Shown: positions 49,522 through 60,118 of the stretch, one piece after another
Layout of the letters: the number at the start of each line of letters is the position of its first letter
Numbering within the stretch: the first letter of the stretch is position 1
Assembly (NCBI GenBank): GCA_902616615.1
Contig: CACMTN010000001.1
Location: 84,521 to 148,520 of the forward strand
Source: an uncultured SAR116 cluster alpha proteobacterium
GTDB taxonomy: Bacteria > Pseudomonadota > Alphaproteobacteria > Puniceispirillales > Marisalimonadaceae
DNA: 64,000 nucleotides
Direction: 5' to 3'
Position numbers and translations under genes: made by a program
Notes under the pieces: model-generated
Databases searched by the model: none
What the model was told of the DNA's origin: nothing
Seen by the model: the letters and a program-made list of their open reading frames with translations, nothing else

Positions 49522-50214
49522 ATGAAATTATTCAAAGCTTCTATAATATTAACTATATCATTTCTTTTCTTAATAAAGGAATCACATGCAGATAATATTG
49601 AAGAATTAAAACTATGCGAGAATACAATCAAAAGTATAGAAACACAAACTGATATTCCAAAAGGGCTTCTTATAGGTATAGGGAAAGCTGAGGCAATTAG
49701 AAAAATAAAAAATCAATTCGTTATCTGGCCTTGGACATTAAATCATGCTGGTAAAAGTATGTTTTTTGATACGAAAAAACAAATGAGAAATTATGTTTTT
49801 AAAAATTTAAAAAGAAATGATTATAATATGGATGTTGGTTGTATGCAGATTAATATCAAATGGCATAAAAATAATTTTAAGAAAATCTCCGATATGTTTG
49901 AGGTTAATCCTAATATTTCATATGCAGCTTCATTCTTAAAACAATTAAAAATAAAGTATGGTTCATGGGATAAAGCAATTAAACATTACCACTCTTCTAA
50001 CCCCAAAAAAAATAAACCTTATCTAATTAAAGTTAAAAGTTTTTGGAAAAAAGTTGAAGAAGACAGAATAATCAAAGCTAAAAATGTTAAATATGAAAGT
50101 TTTAAAAAAATAAATGAAACTTCACTCGCTAATATGATTAGAAAAAGACAACCTTATTTATTTGAGAGAATTGAGAAAGTTGAATTTTTTAGAAATTTAT
50201 TCTCACAAAATTAA
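49522..50214 (+). CDS. Lytic transglycosylase-like (SLT) exported protein
   Basis: 230 residues from ATG 49522 (frame extends to TTG 49507). Signal peptide ending near ESHADN. The SLT-like domain starts with IPKGLLIGIGKAEAIR, where the Glu is the catalytic candidate (KAE for the more usual ES). It continues WPWTLNHAGKSMFF, DVGCMQINIKWH and IKHYHSSNPKKNKPYL, which is the pattern of a widespread alphaproteobacterial transglycosylase group. It cleaves peptidoglycan glycan strands in the periplasm. The C-terminal 60 residues are a basic extension. Confidence 0.82.
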   Translation: MKLFKASIILTISFLFLIKESHADNIEELKLCENTIKSIETQTDIPKGLLIGIGKAEAIRKIKNQFVIWPWTLNHAGKSMFFDTKKQMRNYVFKNLKRNDYNMDVGCMQINIKWHKNNFKKISDMFEVNPNISYAASFLKQLKIKYGSWDKAIKHYHSSNPKKNKPYLIKVKSFWKKVEEDRIIKAKNVKYESFKKINETSLANMIRKRQPYLFERIEKVEFFRNLFSQN

Positions 50215-50293
50215 ATTAATTAATTGATTAATAATTAAATAACGTAAATAGTTAAAGTGTTATTTATTTAATTTTTATGGTGAGATTTTGAGC

Positions 50294-50965
50294 ATGAATG
50301 TAAAGGAAGCTTTCATTTCAAGAAGATCAGTTAGAAGGTTTCTTCCAGACCCAATACCAAAAGACAAGATAAAAAATATTCTAGAGTGTTCTGCTTTTGC
50401 GCCAAGTGGACATAATATACAGCCTTGGCATGTATATGTTGTAGAGGGTAAAAAAAAGCAAGCAATTACAAATTCTATTTTAGAATCTATTGAAAATGGT
50501 TCTGCAAAAAATTTTAAACAAGAATTTGATTATTATCCAACTGAGTGGTTTGAACCATTTATTTCTAGAAGAAGAGCAGTTGGTTTTGAACTTTACAAGC
50601 TTCTTAACATTAAAAGAGATGATTTTGAGGCTAGAGATAAACAAATGCAGGAAAATTTTCATTTTTTTGGTGCCCCCCTTGGGATGTTTATAACCATGGA
50701 TAGACGACTTGCCACTGGAACATTCATGGACGTTGGTATGTTTATTCAAAGTATATTAGTTGGCGCTAGAGGAGAAGGATTGCATTCCTGTGGTCAAGTT
50801 GCTTTTACGAGATTTCATACTTTAATTGCAGACCATTTAGGTTTCAAAGAAAACGAAATGTTAGTATGTGGAGTTTCAATTGGTTACGAGGATATAAATG
50901 CTCCTGAGAATGCTTTGCGAGTTGAAAAATTAAATTATACCGACTTTACTACTTTTTTGTCATAA
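50294..50965 (+). CDS. Nitroreductase family flavoprotein
   Basis: 223 residues from ATG 50294 (TTG 50288 is upstream). FMN-binding R-R-S-V motif SRRSVRRFLPDP, then FAPSGHNIQPWHVYV and the C-terminal GLHSCGQVAF and CGVSIGYED. Members are dimeric NAD(P)H-dependent reductases of nitro compounds, quinones or flavins. Ribosome site GGTGAGA. Cytoplasmic; substrate unknown. Confidence 0.9.
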   Translation: MNVKEAFISRRSVRRFLPDPIPKDKIKNILECSAFAPSGHNIQPWHVYVVEGKKKQAITNSILESIENGSAKNFKQEFDYYPTEWFEPFISRRRAVGFELYKLLNIKRDDFEARDKQMQENFHFFGAPLGMFITMDRRLATGTFMDVGMFIQSILVGARGEGLHSCGQVAFTRFHTLIADHLGFKENEMLVCGVSIGYEDINAPENALRVEKLNYTDFTTFLS

Positions 50966-50996
50966 TTAAATTTAATTTACAAAAGACCTACTAAAT

Positions 50997-52223
50997 ATGA
51001 AATTACTAAATCTTGATAGTTCTAAAACTTACTTAATACCAGATCTATATCTTAATATAGGGCATTTGTTAGATCATTTTATGATGCTTATTTTTGCCAA
51101 GGCAGCATTTGATGCGGGTAGAGAATTTGGGTTATCTTACGAAGAAATTATTATTTATGGAACTTTAGGTGTGGTTTTATTTGGAGCTGCAGCACCCTTA
51201 GCGGGTTGGTTAGCTGACAAATTTTCAAGAGCTATACTAATTACAATTTATCCTTTTGGTTTGGCCCTAGGTGCATTACTAACTGCTTTTTCAAATTCTG
51301 TAGAGATGTTAGGAATATCATTAGGCATATTGGGGTTTTTTGCAGCTATTTACCATCCTGTTGGTATTGCGATGATTACAAAAAGGCCAGGTAAAGTAGG
51401 TTTAAGGTTAGGTATAAATGGTGTTTGGGGTAATATGGGGGTGGCCCTAGCACCAGTCCTAACTGGATTTCTTATAGCATATGCCGATTGGAGACTAGCT
51501 TTTATGCTACCTGCAATTTTTTGTAGTATATTTGGAATTACTCAATTATTTTCTTTTATAGAGTTAGAAAAAAGTGCGTCAAATTCAACATCAGAAACCC
51601 AAAATGAAAAAAATCAAGTTGTAAAGGACGGATGGAAAACAGTTCTTATTTGCTTAAGTATTGTTACATTATCTGGAGGATTTATCTTTGGTTCTATGAC
51701 ATTTCTAATACCAAGATTATTTGAAATTAACTTATCAGAAATTTCAAATGACATTGCATTAACAGGAATATTAGCGGGATTAGTTTATGCTTTTGCTTCA
51801 TTTGCTCAAATTGGAACAGGTTGGTTGGCTGATAAAATTCCTCCAAAATATGTTTTATCATCTATGGGTATTGGTCAATTAATTTTTATTTACTTAGCTA
51901 GTTTTTCATTTGATTATAGCTTATTGTTTATTATGTTAGCTGGAATGTTATTTGTATTCGGACAAGTTCCCATAACAGATATTATTTTGGTAAAATATGT
52001 TCAAGATAGTTGGAGAGGTCGAGTGCTTTCAATCAAGTTTATGGTAAACTTATGTGCTGGTGCTGCAGTTTTGCCTACAATATCTTATTTGTTAAAAAAT
52101 GGGTATGATTTTTCTCATGTTTTAAAATCATTGGCTTTTATTTCAATTGCTGTAATTGTTTTTGGCATGCTTTTGCCTAATAAATCATCAAATTTTATAA
52201 TGGCCAAACAAAAATCTTTATAA
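50997..52223 (+). CDS. MFS transporter
   Basis: 408 residues with twelve likely membrane segments. The loop 2-3 motif is GWLADKFSRA and its repeat is GWLADKIPPK in the second half, with a soluble central loop (about 190-205, SASNSTSETQNEKN). Substrate cannot be read. It is followed after 27 bp by the phosphatase of the glucosylglycerate cluster and could be co-transcribed, but a role in that pathway is not supported. Confidence 0.88.
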   Translation: MKLLNLDSSKTYLIPDLYLNIGHLLDHFMMLIFAKAAFDAGREFGLSYEEIIIYGTLGVVLFGAAAPLAGWLADKFSRAILITIYPFGLALGALLTAFSNSVEMLGISLGILGFFAAIYHPVGIAMITKRPGKVGLRLGINGVWGNMGVALAPVLTGFLIAYADWRLAFMLPAIFCSIFGITQLFSFIELEKSASNSTSETQNEKNQVVKDGWKTVLICLSIVTLSGGFIFGSMTFLIPRLFEINLSEISNDIALTGILAGLVYAFASFAQIGTGWLADKIPPKYVLSSMGIGQLIFIYLASFSFDYSLLFIMLAGMLFVFGQVPITDIILVKYVQDSWRGRVLSIKFMVNLCAGAAVLPTISYLLKNGYDFSHVLKSLAFISIAVIVFGMLLPNKSSNFIMAKQKSL

Positions 52224-52250
52224 ATGCCAAATATTACATAAGTTTACGCC

Positions 52251-53075
52251 ATGAAAAATAGCCAAATATTAATTTTTACAGATCTTGATGGTTCATTATT
52301 GAATCATAATAACTTTGGGTTTAGAGAGATAAAAGATTTTATTTTAAATTGTATTAAAAATGGTATCAAAATCATACCAAACACAAGTAAAACAAAGTCA
52401 GAAATTCAAGTGTTTCTTGACCAATTAGGACAAAATCTTCCTTTTGTTGTTGAAAATGGTGCAGCAATACATAATCTGGATCTAATTTATCCTAAATTAA
52501 AATTAAAAAAAAACTCCCTTGTTTTTAGCAGGTCTGTGTCTGAAATCCTAAAGCTATTTGAGAAGAGCATACCAATAGAATTTCAAAAGAGATGTCTTTT
52601 TTTAAAAGATATGAGCTCAATAGAACAGATGAAAATCCTTGGTCTTAATAAAAAATATCTACCATTTGCATTAAATAGAGATTATTCAATGCCATTAGTT
52701 TTTGATGGTTCTAAAAAATTAGTAAATGAATTCACCGTTCTTTTAAAAAAAATTGGGATGAAACTGCATGAAGGTGGAAGGATTTATAATATATGTGATG
52801 ATTGTTCAAAAGGTAAAGCGATGATTACATTAATTGAAAAGTTAAAAAATCAATTTGATTTTAACTCTTATACAATAGTTATAGGGGATAGTCCTAATGA
52901 TATTTCAATGTTAAATGTTTCTGATCAACCTTGTATAATTCCTTTACCAAATAAAAAGAATTTATGTCATTTAAAAGATAAAAAAATAATTAGAGCAACT
53001 CAAAGCGCACCACAAGGATGGGAAGAAGTGGTGAGAGCCTCGCTTAAAAAAATTAATTTTGAATTAGAAGGGTAG
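52251..53075 (+). CDS. Mannosyl/glucosyl-3-phosphoglycerate phosphatase (HAD)
   Basis: 274 residues. HAD-IIB motifs: FTDLDGSLL (nucleophile and acid Asp), PNTSKTKSE (motif II Thr/Ser and family-specific), KGKAMITL (Lys) and IGDSPNDISML. The MPGP family dephosphorylates mannosyl- or glucosyl-3-phosphoglycerate to the free glycoside. The following gene is a GpgS-type synthase, so the product is most likely glucosylglycerate. The gap to that gene is 4 bp. Confidence 0.88.
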   Translation: MKNSQILIFTDLDGSLLNHNNFGFREIKDFILNCIKNGIKIIPNTSKTKSEIQVFLDQLGQNLPFVVENGAAIHNLDLIYPKLKLKKNSLVFSRSVSEILKLFEKSIPIEFQKRCLFLKDMSSIEQMKILGLNKKYLPFALNRDYSMPLVFDGSKKLVNEFTVLLKKIGMKLHEGGRIYNICDDCSKGKAMITLIEKLKNQFDFNSYTIVIGDSPNDISMLNVSDQPCIIPLPNKKNLCHLKDKKIIRATQSAPQGWEEVVRASLKKINFELEG

Positions 53076-53079
53076 TTAT

Positions 53080-54315
53080 ATGGGTAGTTTTTATCAAAAT
53101 GGTATAGTTGCAAATTTACATGATTTTTCATATGGAACGTCTTCTGAAGAGAATTATAAAAAGTTAGAAAATGATTTAATGAAATTTTCTAAAAACAATC
53201 CAATGGAACTAATTCTACCATGTTTATTTTCTGAAATAAGCGGAAAGGCACTGCCTAAGATTGTTAATGAAATCAATAAAACCAAATTTTTAAACCACAT
53301 AGTAATAGGTTTAGATAGAGCAAATAAAAATCAATACCTAGAAGCTTCTAATTTTTTTGAGAATTTAGAAATACCTCATTCCATTCTTTGGAATGATGGA
53401 CCAAGATTAATTGAACTTGACAATGAGTTAAAAGAAAAAGGTTTGTCACCCAAAGAATTTGGAAAAGGTAGAAATGTGTGGTTCTGCATAGGTATGACCC
53501 TTGCTAGGGGGCATGCAGAATCTATTGCTTTACACGACTGTGACATCTTAACATACGAAAAATCTTTATTAGCAAAATTATTTTACCCTGTGGCTAATCC
53601 AGTATTTAATTTTCAGTTTTGTAAGGGATATTATCCTAGAGTTGCAGATGGGAAAATGAATGGAAGAGTTTCTCGTTTACTTGTTTTTCCTCTATTACTG
53701 GCAATGGAAAAAACAATTGGTCGAAGTGAATATTTAGATTTTATGAAATCATTCAGATATCCTTTAGCTGGGGAATTTTCTTTTCGAAGAAACTTGTTGC
53801 CAAGACTAAGAATACCTTCTGATTGGGGGTTAGAGATTGGAGTTTTGTCTGAAATGCAAAGAAACCACGCCAGTAACAGAATCTGCCAAGTTGATTTAGC
53901 TCAGAAATATGACCATAAACATCAAGATTTGTCAGAAAATGACGATAATTCTGGATTATCAAGAATGTCTATTGATATAACCAAGGCATTAATAAGAAAA
54001 CTTGCAACTCAGGGAAATATTTTTACTCTAGAGACATTCAGAAGTATTAAAGCAACATATTACAGGGCTGCACTTGATATGATAGATATATATAGAAGTG
54101 ATGCACAAATGAATGATTTGAATTTTGACTCTCATATTGAAGAAAAAACTGTAGAATTATTTGCATTAAACATAATGAAGGCTGGGGAATCTTTTTTTGA
54201 AAATCCAATGGAAACGCCTTTTATTCCAACGTGGAATAGAGTTTTGAGTGCAATCCCAGATTTTTTAGATAGATTGAAATTAAGTGTTGAATTAGATAAT
54301 GCAGAAGTCAAATAA
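53080..54315 (+). CDS. gpgS: Glucosyl-3-phosphoglycerate synthase (GT81)
   Basis: 411 residues. Transfers glucose from a nucleotide sugar to 3-phosphoglycerate, first step of glucosylglycerate synthesis. GT81 features are LILPCLFSEISGKALPKIV, GLDRANKNQY, GKGRNVWFCIG, the metal-binding DCD in ALHDCDILTY, and the acceptor/loop region YPLAGEFSFRRNLL. Glucosylglycerate is a compatible solute of salt-stressed, often nitrogen-limited bacteria. It overlaps the next gene by 17 bp. Confidence 0.88.
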   Translation: MGSFYQNGIVANLHDFSYGTSSEENYKKLENDLMKFSKNNPMELILPCLFSEISGKALPKIVNEINKTKFLNHIVIGLDRANKNQYLEASNFFENLEIPHSILWNDGPRLIELDNELKEKGLSPKEFGKGRNVWFCIGMTLARGHAESIALHDCDILTYEKSLLAKLFYPVANPVFNFQFCKGYYPRVADGKMNGRVSRLLVFPLLLAMEKTIGRSEYLDFMKSFRYPLAGEFSFRRNLLPRLRIPSDWGLEIGVLSEMQRNHASNRICQVDLAQKYDHKHQDLSENDDNSGLSRMSIDITKALIRKLATQGNIFTLETFRSIKATYYRAALDMIDIYRSDAQMNDLNFDSHIEEKTVELFALNIMKAGESFFENPMETPFIPTWNRVLSAIPDFLDRLKLSVELDNAEVK

Positions 54316-56065
54316 TAAATTTAAAGAAAATATTAATTTAGATATTTTAAAAAGATTAAACTACATTTACGATAAGATAATTTCTAAAGAGAAAACTTTA
54401 GAGTACTCAAAAAAAATTAATAGACTTATTAATCATTACAAAAAATTCGAAGTTAAAACTAAAAAAAAAGAAGCTTGGTCTGAAAGCACAATATTACTAA
54501 TCACATATGCAGACAGTATAAGTAAAGGTATATCAGGCAAAAGCCTTAACAACTTTGGAATATTTTACAATAAATATCTTAAAAAATTTATTGAAAGTAT
54601 TCATTTTCTTCCGTTTTTTCCCTCAAGTGGTGATGGCGGTTTCTCTGTCAAAAATCATTTTGAAGTAGATGAAACCTATGGAACATGGGAAGATATCAAA
54701 GAATTATCAAAAAATGCTAACATAATGACTGATTTAGTTTTAAATCATGCATCTTCCAAAGGTCAATGGTTTAAAAATTTTTTAAAAGAAAAAAGACCAG
54801 GAAAAAATTATTTTTATATTGTTGATAAAAACTATGACTGTAGTAAAGTTGTAAGACCGCGTGACCATAATCTTCTTTCAGAGATTAAATTTTCAAATGA
54901 AAAAAAATTTTTATGGTGTACTTTTAGTCATGATCAAATTGATTTAAATTTTAAAAATCCTGAAGTTTTATTAGAATTTATCAAACTAATACTCACACTT
55001 GCATCCTATGGAATCAAAATTTTTAGATTAGACGCGGTTGCTTTTATTTGGAAAAAAACTGGAACAACTTGTCTAAATCTACCTCAAACTCACGAGATTA
55101 TAAAATTATTAAGAGATATTGTAGATCAATTAGAGCAAAATATAATAATTGTTACTGAAACGAATTTACCCAAACAAGAAAATTTAAGTTATTTTGGTAA
55201 AAATGATGAGGCTCACTGGGTATATAACTTTCCATTACCACCATTAATTATAAATACCTTTTTATTTGAGGATTCAAGTGCTCTCACAAAATGGAGCATG
55301 AAAATGCCACCTGCTCAGATAGGAAACGCCTATCTTAACTTTATCGCATCACATGATGGGATTGGGATGCGACCTGCTGAGGGTGTTTTAAATGACAAAG
55401 AAATAAAAAAAATGCTTTTAAGACTAAAGAAAAATGGAAGCCAGTTTTCAATGAGAAAACTATCTAATGGTGAAGAAAAAGTATATGAAGCTAATATTTC
55501 ATTATTTGACGCTCTAAAATACACTGATAATGATGAAAAAGGAAGATTTGACTTAAAAAGATTTATTGCCGCTCATTGTATAATTTTAGCAATTGAGGGA
55601 GTCCCAGCTTTTTATTTTAATTCATTGTTTGCAACAAAAAATGATAAGAAAGCCTTTGATACTTCTGGCATTAAAAGAAACCTGAATAGATATAAGTGGG
55701 ATTATTCATCTTTAGTTAATTTAATAAATAAAAAAGATAGTATCGAGTGTATGAGTTATGAATCATTTAAAAATATTATTTCTATAAGAAAAGCACAGCC
55801 TGCTTTTCACCCTAACGCAACTCAATTTACTCTTAATTTAGGTGGAAATATTTTTTCTGTTTGGAGACAAAGTAGAGACAGAAAACAGAGCATTTTTGCT
55901 TTAACAAATGTATCTCTAAAAACTGTCAAATTAAATACTAACAAGATTAATTTAATTGACGATGAACAGTGGTTTGATTTATTAAGCTCAAATAAAATAA
56001 TAGATGGGAAATTTATAAAACTTAATCCATATCAAACTGCATGGATTACAAATTTTAGAGTATAA
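54299..56065 (+). CDS. GH13 sugar phosphorylase (glucosylglycerate/sucrose phosphorylase type)
   Basis: 588 residues of the GH13 subfamily that contains sucrose and glucosylglycerate phosphorylases. LVLNHASSKGQW, nucleophile Asp in KIFRLDAVAF, acid/base Glu in VTETNLP and FIASHDGIGMR are the catalytic motifs; AFYFNSLFATKND and the KRNLNR following it match the phosphorylase type. Gene context points to glucosylglycerate as the substrate, giving glucose 1-phosphate and glycerate. It overlaps gpgS by 17 bp and is convergent with ureG. Confidence 0.85.
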   Translation: MQKSNNKFKENINLDILKRLNYIYDKIISKEKTLEYSKKINRLINHYKKFEVKTKKKEAWSESTILLITYADSISKGISGKSLNNFGIFYNKYLKKFIESIHFLPFFPSSGDGGFSVKNHFEVDETYGTWEDIKELSKNANIMTDLVLNHASSKGQWFKNFLKEKRPGKNYFYIVDKNYDCSKVVRPRDHNLLSEIKFSNEKKFLWCTFSHDQIDLNFKNPEVLLEFIKLILTLASYGIKIFRLDAVAFIWKKTGTTCLNLPQTHEIIKLLRDIVDQLEQNIIIVTETNLPKQENLSYFGKNDEAHWVYNFPLPPLIINTFLFEDSSALTKWSMKMPPAQIGNAYLNFIASHDGIGMRPAEGVLNDKEIKKMLLRLKKNGSQFSMRKLSNGEEKVYEANISLFDALKYTDNDEKGRFDLKRFIAAHCIILAIEGVPAFYFNSLFATKNDKKAFDTSGIKRNLNRYKWDYSSLVNLINKKDSIECMSYESFKNIISIRKAQPAFHPNATQFTLNLGGNIFSVWRQSRDRKQSIFALTNVSLKTVKLNTNKINLIDDEQWFDLLSSNKIIDGKFIKLNPYQTAWITNFRV

Positions 56066-56074
56066 AGTTAAATT

Positions 56075-56695
56075 TTAATTTAAGGACAGCCCACCTTGTT
56101 CATTAAGAAAAGATGTTATTGAGTCCACACCAGTATTATTTCTCATCTGACCAAAAACATAAGGTAATTTATTTCTAGCTATTTCAACATCATTTCTCAT
56201 TTTATTAAGATCAACGCCAACATGTGGTGCAAGATCTGTTTTGTTTACAAGCAAAAAATCTGATTTTGTAATAGCAGGCCCTCCTTTTCTAGGAATATCA
56301 CCGCCCATTCCTACATCAATTACATAAATAGATAAATCTACCAATTCAGGGCTAAAAGTAGCAGCTAAATTATCACCTCCTGATTCAATTAATATTAATT
56401 CTAAGTCAGGAAACTTTTCTTTTAATTCATCGACTGCTAACAAATTAATTGAAGCATCTTCTCTAATAGCGGTATGTGGACATCCACCTGTTTCAACTCC
56501 TTTAATTCTTTCCAAAGGAAGTGCTTGTGCTTTCATAAGATATTCTGCATCCTCTATTGTATAAATATCATTAGAAATAACTGCCATTGAGACTTTTTTA
56601 GAAAGTTTTTTGCATAAAGCCTCTGTTAAACTAGTTTTCCCTGCACCTACAGGGCCTCCAATTCCTACTTTAAGTGGTCCAAAGTTATTAATCAT
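56075..56695 (-). CDS. ureG: Urease accessory GTPase UreG
   Basis: 206 residues. SIMIBI GTPase that supplies energy and nickel to apo-urease. P-loop [10 protein letters not shown] (about 14-23), metal-binding Cys-Pro-His in [24 protein letters not shown] and base motif [11 protein letters not shown]. Last gene of the operon; its ATG overlaps the ureF stop by 4 bp. Confidence 0.97.
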   Translation of the reverse strand: MINNFGPLKVGIGGPVGAGKTSLTEALCKKLSKKVSMAVISNDIYTIEDAEYLMKAQALPLERIKGVETGGCPHTAIREDASINLLAVDELKEKFPDLELILIESGGDNLAATFSPELVDLSIYVIDVGMGGDIPRKGGPAITKSDFLLVNKTDLAPHVGVDLNKMRNDVEIARNKLPYVFGQMRNNTGVDSITSFLNEQGGLSLN

Positions 56696-57348
56696 GTTTG
56701 ATATATCCTATTATTTAATGTTTCATGATACATGCTACTTAAGTCAGACAAAAAAGCAGAACTTCCTAAATCATTGATTTGTGAAATTTTATTTATGTTT
56801 GCTTGTTTTTCAATAATTGGCAATAAGTTAATAAGAATTTTCTGTCCCTCGCTCTGACCTAAGGGAATATGTTTAATTCCAACGTTAATAAGATTTGATA
56901 TAAAGCTCTGTAGAAAAGCAATTAATAATTTTTCTAGTGGTATCTTAAAATATGAACCAGCTTTTCCAATAGCTGTTGGATAAGCTAAATTTGTATCAAT
57001 TTTATAACCCCAATTTTCTTTAATGTTTTTACAAAAAGCTTTTCCTAGATTTGAAGATTCAATCCATCTTTCTTTGGAAGGGCAAAGAGCAAATGCAAGT
57101 TCATTTACTTCTTCACCATTATAAGCGTTGGCAAGTAAAATACTGTCAGTTTTCGCAGTGCCATTTACAATTAAATGTTTTATCCACTCTTCCAAACTAA
57201 TTTTGTCATATACAAATTCATATTCAATTGCGGCTTCCAATCCATGAGAAAAGTTAAAGCTACCTATAGGAAAGCTTGGTGAAAACCAAGAAAGTAGTAA
57301 CTGATGATAATCAAAAGTTGATTGTTTTTGTTTAATGCTTGTGTCCAT
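56692..57348 (-). CDS. ureF: Urease accessory protein UreF
   Basis: 218 residues, all-helical scaffold that links UreD/UreH to UreG in the nickel-insertion complex. [20 protein letters not shown] near the N-terminus and [28 protein letters not shown] are the family's conserved segments. It overlaps ureE by 17 bp and ureG by 4 bp. Confidence 0.95.
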   Translation of the reverse strand: MDTSIKQKQSTFDYHQLLLSWFSPSFPIGSFNFSHGLEAAIEYEFVYDKISLEEWIKHLIVNGTAKTDSILLANAYNGEEVNELAFALCPSKERWIESSNLGKAFCKNIKENWGYKIDTNLAYPTAIGKAGSYFKIPLEKLLIAFLQSFISNLINVGIKHIPLGQSEGQKILINLLPIIEKQANINKISQINDLGSSAFLSDLSSMYHETLNNRIYQT

Positions 57349-57772
57349 GAGTTCTACCTAAACCATATGCACCACCTTCTGGGTTAAATTCTTCTTTTAC
57401 TTTTTTTACAGATCCACCCAGCTTTATGACTAAGTTTTCAATTACCTTATCAACTTGTATTAAAAGTCTCTCATTTTCAATTTGGCAAGGTATATGTCTA
57501 TTACCAATATGCCAAGTTATTTTCATAAGGTTATTACTTGTAATTTCAAATAGCTCTTCCTCAGCAGATTTAATTAAAATGATTGATCCATTATCAAGTA
57601 AAAATCCGTCATTTTTTTTTAAAGAAACAGTCTCTGATAAATTTACTAAAAACCCAAAATTATTGTCAGAGACAAGCTTTTTTCTTCGAATAAACTTTTG
57701 ATCATAAGTTAAGGTTATAGTATCGACTATATTTTTATTTTCTGGATTAACTAAAATTTTTTCTGAAATCAT
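57332..57772 (-). CDS. ureE: Urease nickel metallochaperone UreE
   Basis: 146 residues from ATG 57772, which has AGAGAAA upstream and lies 8 bp after the ureC stop; a longer frame to 57832 would run into ureC. UreE N- and C-terminal domains include WHIGNRHIPCQIENERLLI (nickel-site His of the HIGNRH motif) and end in a short His-rich tail GRTHGHKH. Confidence 0.95.
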   Translation of the reverse strand: MISEKILVNPENKNIVDTITLTYDQKFIRRKKLVSDNNFGFLVNLSETVSLKKNDGFLLDNGSIILIKSAEEELFEITSNNLMKITWHIGNRHIPCQIENERLLIQVDKVIENLVIKLGGSVKKVKEEFNPEGGAYGLGRTHGHKH

Positions 57773-57780
57773 TATTTTCT

Positions 57781-59490
57781 CTAAAATAAAAAATATCTCT
57801 GAGCCATAGGTAATTCTGTAGCTGGCTCGCATGTAAGAATTTCCCCATCAGCTGTAACTTCATATGTTTCAGGATCAACAGAAATATCTGGGCAATAATT
57901 ATTATAAACCATATCTTGTTTGGAGATATCTCTCGTTTTCTCCACCGCAACAGTATTTTTAGCAAGTTTTAATGAGTCTAAACTTCCAGATGTAATAGAA
58001 TCTTTACTTACAAAAGTAATTGAAGATGTCTCTAGAGATCTTCCATAAGAAGAAAACATTGGTCTTGTATATATAGGTTGAGGAGTTGGAATTGATGCAT
58101 TAGGATCACCCATTTGAGCACAAGCAATGCTTCCACCAAGCATCACAATCTCTGGCTTTACTCCAAAAAAAGCTGGATCCCATATCACAATATCAGCTCT
58201 TTTACCTTCAGTTATTGATCCTATATGTTTAGATAAACCGTGAGTTATAGCTGGATTAATTGTATATTTAGCTACATATCTTTTAACTCTAACATTATCA
58301 TTATCACCTTTTTCTTCCTTTAGACGACCTCTTTGAACTTTCATTTTGTGAGCTGTTTGCCAAGTTCTGATAATAACTTCTCCAACCCTTCCCATTGCTT
58401 GACTGTCAGAAGCTATAATTGAAAAGGCACCTAAATCATGGAGGATATCCTCTGCAGCTATAGTCTCTTTTCTAATTCTGCTTTCAGCAAAGGCAACGTC
58501 TTCTGGAATTGATTTATCTAAATGATGACATACCATGAGCATATCCAAATGCTCCTCTAAAGTATTTATAGTATAGGGTCTTGTTGGATTAGTTGATGAT
58601 GGTATTACATTTTCATTCCCGCATACTTTAATGATATCAGGTGCATGGCCTCCACCAGCACCTTCAGTATGAAAGGCATGAATTGTTCTATTATTAATAG
58701 CTTTTATAGTATTTTCTACAAATCCACTTTCATTCAATGTATCTGTATGTATCATTACTTGAACATCCATTTTGTCAGCTACATTTAGACAGTTATCTAT
58801 AGCGCCAGGAGTGGTTCCCCAATCTTCGTGTAATTTAAGTGCGCAAGCTCCAGCATTTACCTGTTCAATTAATCCCTCTGGTTTAGAAGAATTGCCTTTA
58901 CCAGCAAATGCAAGATTCATAGAAAAAGCATCCGCTGATTGTATCATTTTACCTATATGCCAAGATCCAGGTGTGCATGTTGTTGCCAATGTTCCATGAG
59001 CAGGTCCAGTACCACCTCCTAGCATTGTTGTTAAACCTGAGTGCAGAGCATCGTCAATTTGTTGAGGACATATATAGTGGATGTGAGAATCAAATCCTCC
59101 TGCTGTAATGATTTTACCTTCACCTGCGATTATTTCTGTGCCAGGTCCAATAATAATATCAATTTTTGGTTGAGTGTCAGGATTTCCCGATTTTCCAATT
59201 TTTTGAATAATACCATCTTTAATTCCAATATCGGCTTTAAATATTCCATTTATATCAACTATCAGTGCGTTTGTAATAACAGTGTCAACAGCGCCATCTT
59301 TTCTTGTAACTTGTGATTGGCCCATACCGTCTCTAATTACTTTTCCACCCCCAAATTTAACTTCCTCGCCATAGACAGTTAAATCATTTTCAACTTCTAT
59401 AAACAAGTCTGTGTCAGCCAATCTAACTTTGTCACCAGTCGTGGGGCCGAACATTTCTGCATATGATGATCTTGTTATTTTTGAACTCAT
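57781..59490 (-). CDS. ureC: Urease alpha subunit UreC
   Basis: 569 residues, catalytic subunit hydrolysing urea to ammonia and carbamate. Nickel and active-site residues are in place: His136/His138 (SHIH), carbamylated Lys219 in ALKLHEDWG, His248 (MIHTD), His274 ([11 protein letters not shown]), and the mobile-flap Cys321-His322-His323. Length is that of the free alpha subunit. Overlaps the ureB stop by one base (TAATG). Confidence 0.98.
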   Translation of the reverse strand: MSSKITRSSYAEMFGPTTGDKVRLADTDLFIEVENDLTVYGEEVKFGGGKVIRDGMGQSQVTRKDGAVDTVITNALIVDINGIFKADIGIKDGIIQKIGKSGNPDTQPKIDIIIGPGTEIIAGEGKIITAGGFDSHIHYICPQQIDDALHSGLTTMLGGGTGPAHGTLATTCTPGSWHIGKMIQSADAFSMNLAFAGKGNSSKPEGLIEQVNAGACALKLHEDWGTTPGAIDNCLNVADKMDVQVMIHTDTLNESGFVENTIKAINNRTIHAFHTEGAGGGHAPDIIKVCGNENVIPSSTNPTRPYTINTLEEHLDMLMVCHHLDKSIPEDVAFAESRIRKETIAAEDILHDLGAFSIIASDSQAMGRVGEVIIRTWQTAHKMKVQRGRLKEEKGDNDNVRVKRYVAKYTINPAITHGLSKHIGSITEGKRADIVIWDPAFFGVKPEIVMLGGSIACAQMGDPNASIPTPQPIYTRPMFSSYGRSLETSSITFVSKDSITSGSLDSLKLAKNTVAVEKTRDISKQDMVYNNYCPDISVDPETYEVTADGEILTCEPATELPMAQRYFLF

Positions 59491-59795
59491 TACAAGGCTC
59501 CCATAATTTTCTGATTAAACCCAAAAATATTTTTATCACCTTTGATATTGATTAAATTTACCTCTCTTGTTTGACCTGGTTCAAAGCGAACTGCAGTTCC
59601 AGCTGCAATATCTAGTCTCATTCCTTTTGTTTTATCCCTGTCAAAAGATAAAAATTCGTTTGTTTCGTAAAAGTGATAGTGGCTACCAACTTGAATTGGT
59701 CTATCGCCTGTATTTGAAACTTTGATCTTTAAAGCATCAGAATCTTTATTTAAAACTATTTCATCAGATTTTGTAATAATTTCTCCAGGTATCAT
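59490..59795 (-). CDS. ureB: Urease beta subunit UreB
   Basis: 101 residues, small structural subunit of the (ABC)3 urease trimer. [15 protein letters not shown], the conserved [16 protein letters not shown] and [17 protein letters not shown] are typical. A separate gene, not fused to ureA, as in most Proteobacteria. Confidence 0.97.
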   Translation of the reverse strand: MIPGEIITKSDEIVLNKDSDALKIKVSNTGDRPIQVGSHYHFYETNEFLSFDRDKTKGMRLDIAAGTAVRFEPGQTREVNLINIKGDKNIFGFNQKIMGAL

Positions 59796-59806
59796 TTAAA
59801 TCTCCA

Positions 59807-60109
59807 TTATCTTATAGGATGATGAACTGTGACTAATTTTGTGCCATCGGGAAATGTTGCTTCAACTTGAACTTCATGAATCATTTCAGGAATTCCACTC
59901 ATACATTCATCCTTTTTTACAACATGAGCACCAGCTTCCATTAAGTCTGCAACGGTGCGTCCCTCTCTAGCTCCTTCAACAACAAAATCTGAAATTAAAG
60001 CTATAGCCTCAGGGTAGTTAAGTTTAATTCCTCTACTTTTTCTACTTCTTGCAACTATTGCAGCTAAGCTAATTAAGAGTTTATCTTTTTCTCTAGGTGA
60101 TAATTTCAT
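59807..60109 (-). CDS. ureA: Urease gamma subunit UreA
   Basis: 100 residues, small structural subunit. [34 protein letters not shown], EGARxGRTV and the C-terminal [18 protein letters not shown] are the family hallmarks. It lies 9 bp downstream of ureD. Confidence 0.97.
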   Translation of the reverse strand: MKLSPREKDKLLISLAAIVARSRKSRGIKLNYPEAIALISDFVVEGAREGRTVADLMEAGAHVVKKDECMSGIPEMIHEVQVEATFPDGTKLVTVHHPIR

Positions 60110-60118
60110 GTCCTCTCC

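Noticed and set aside
49522..50214. Inactive lytic transglycosylase because the usual ES motif is absent
   Set aside because: The conserved Glu is still present (KAE), and the following WPWTLN and DVGCMQIN motifs define a known alphaproteobacterial group with this variation, so inactivity is not supported.
59041..59316. Antisense open frame opposite ureC, and similar frames opposite rne, mrcA, pal and the tartrate dehydrogenase-family gene
   Set aside because: They lie opposite well-conserved genes, have no ribosome sites or recognisable domains, and are expected by chance.
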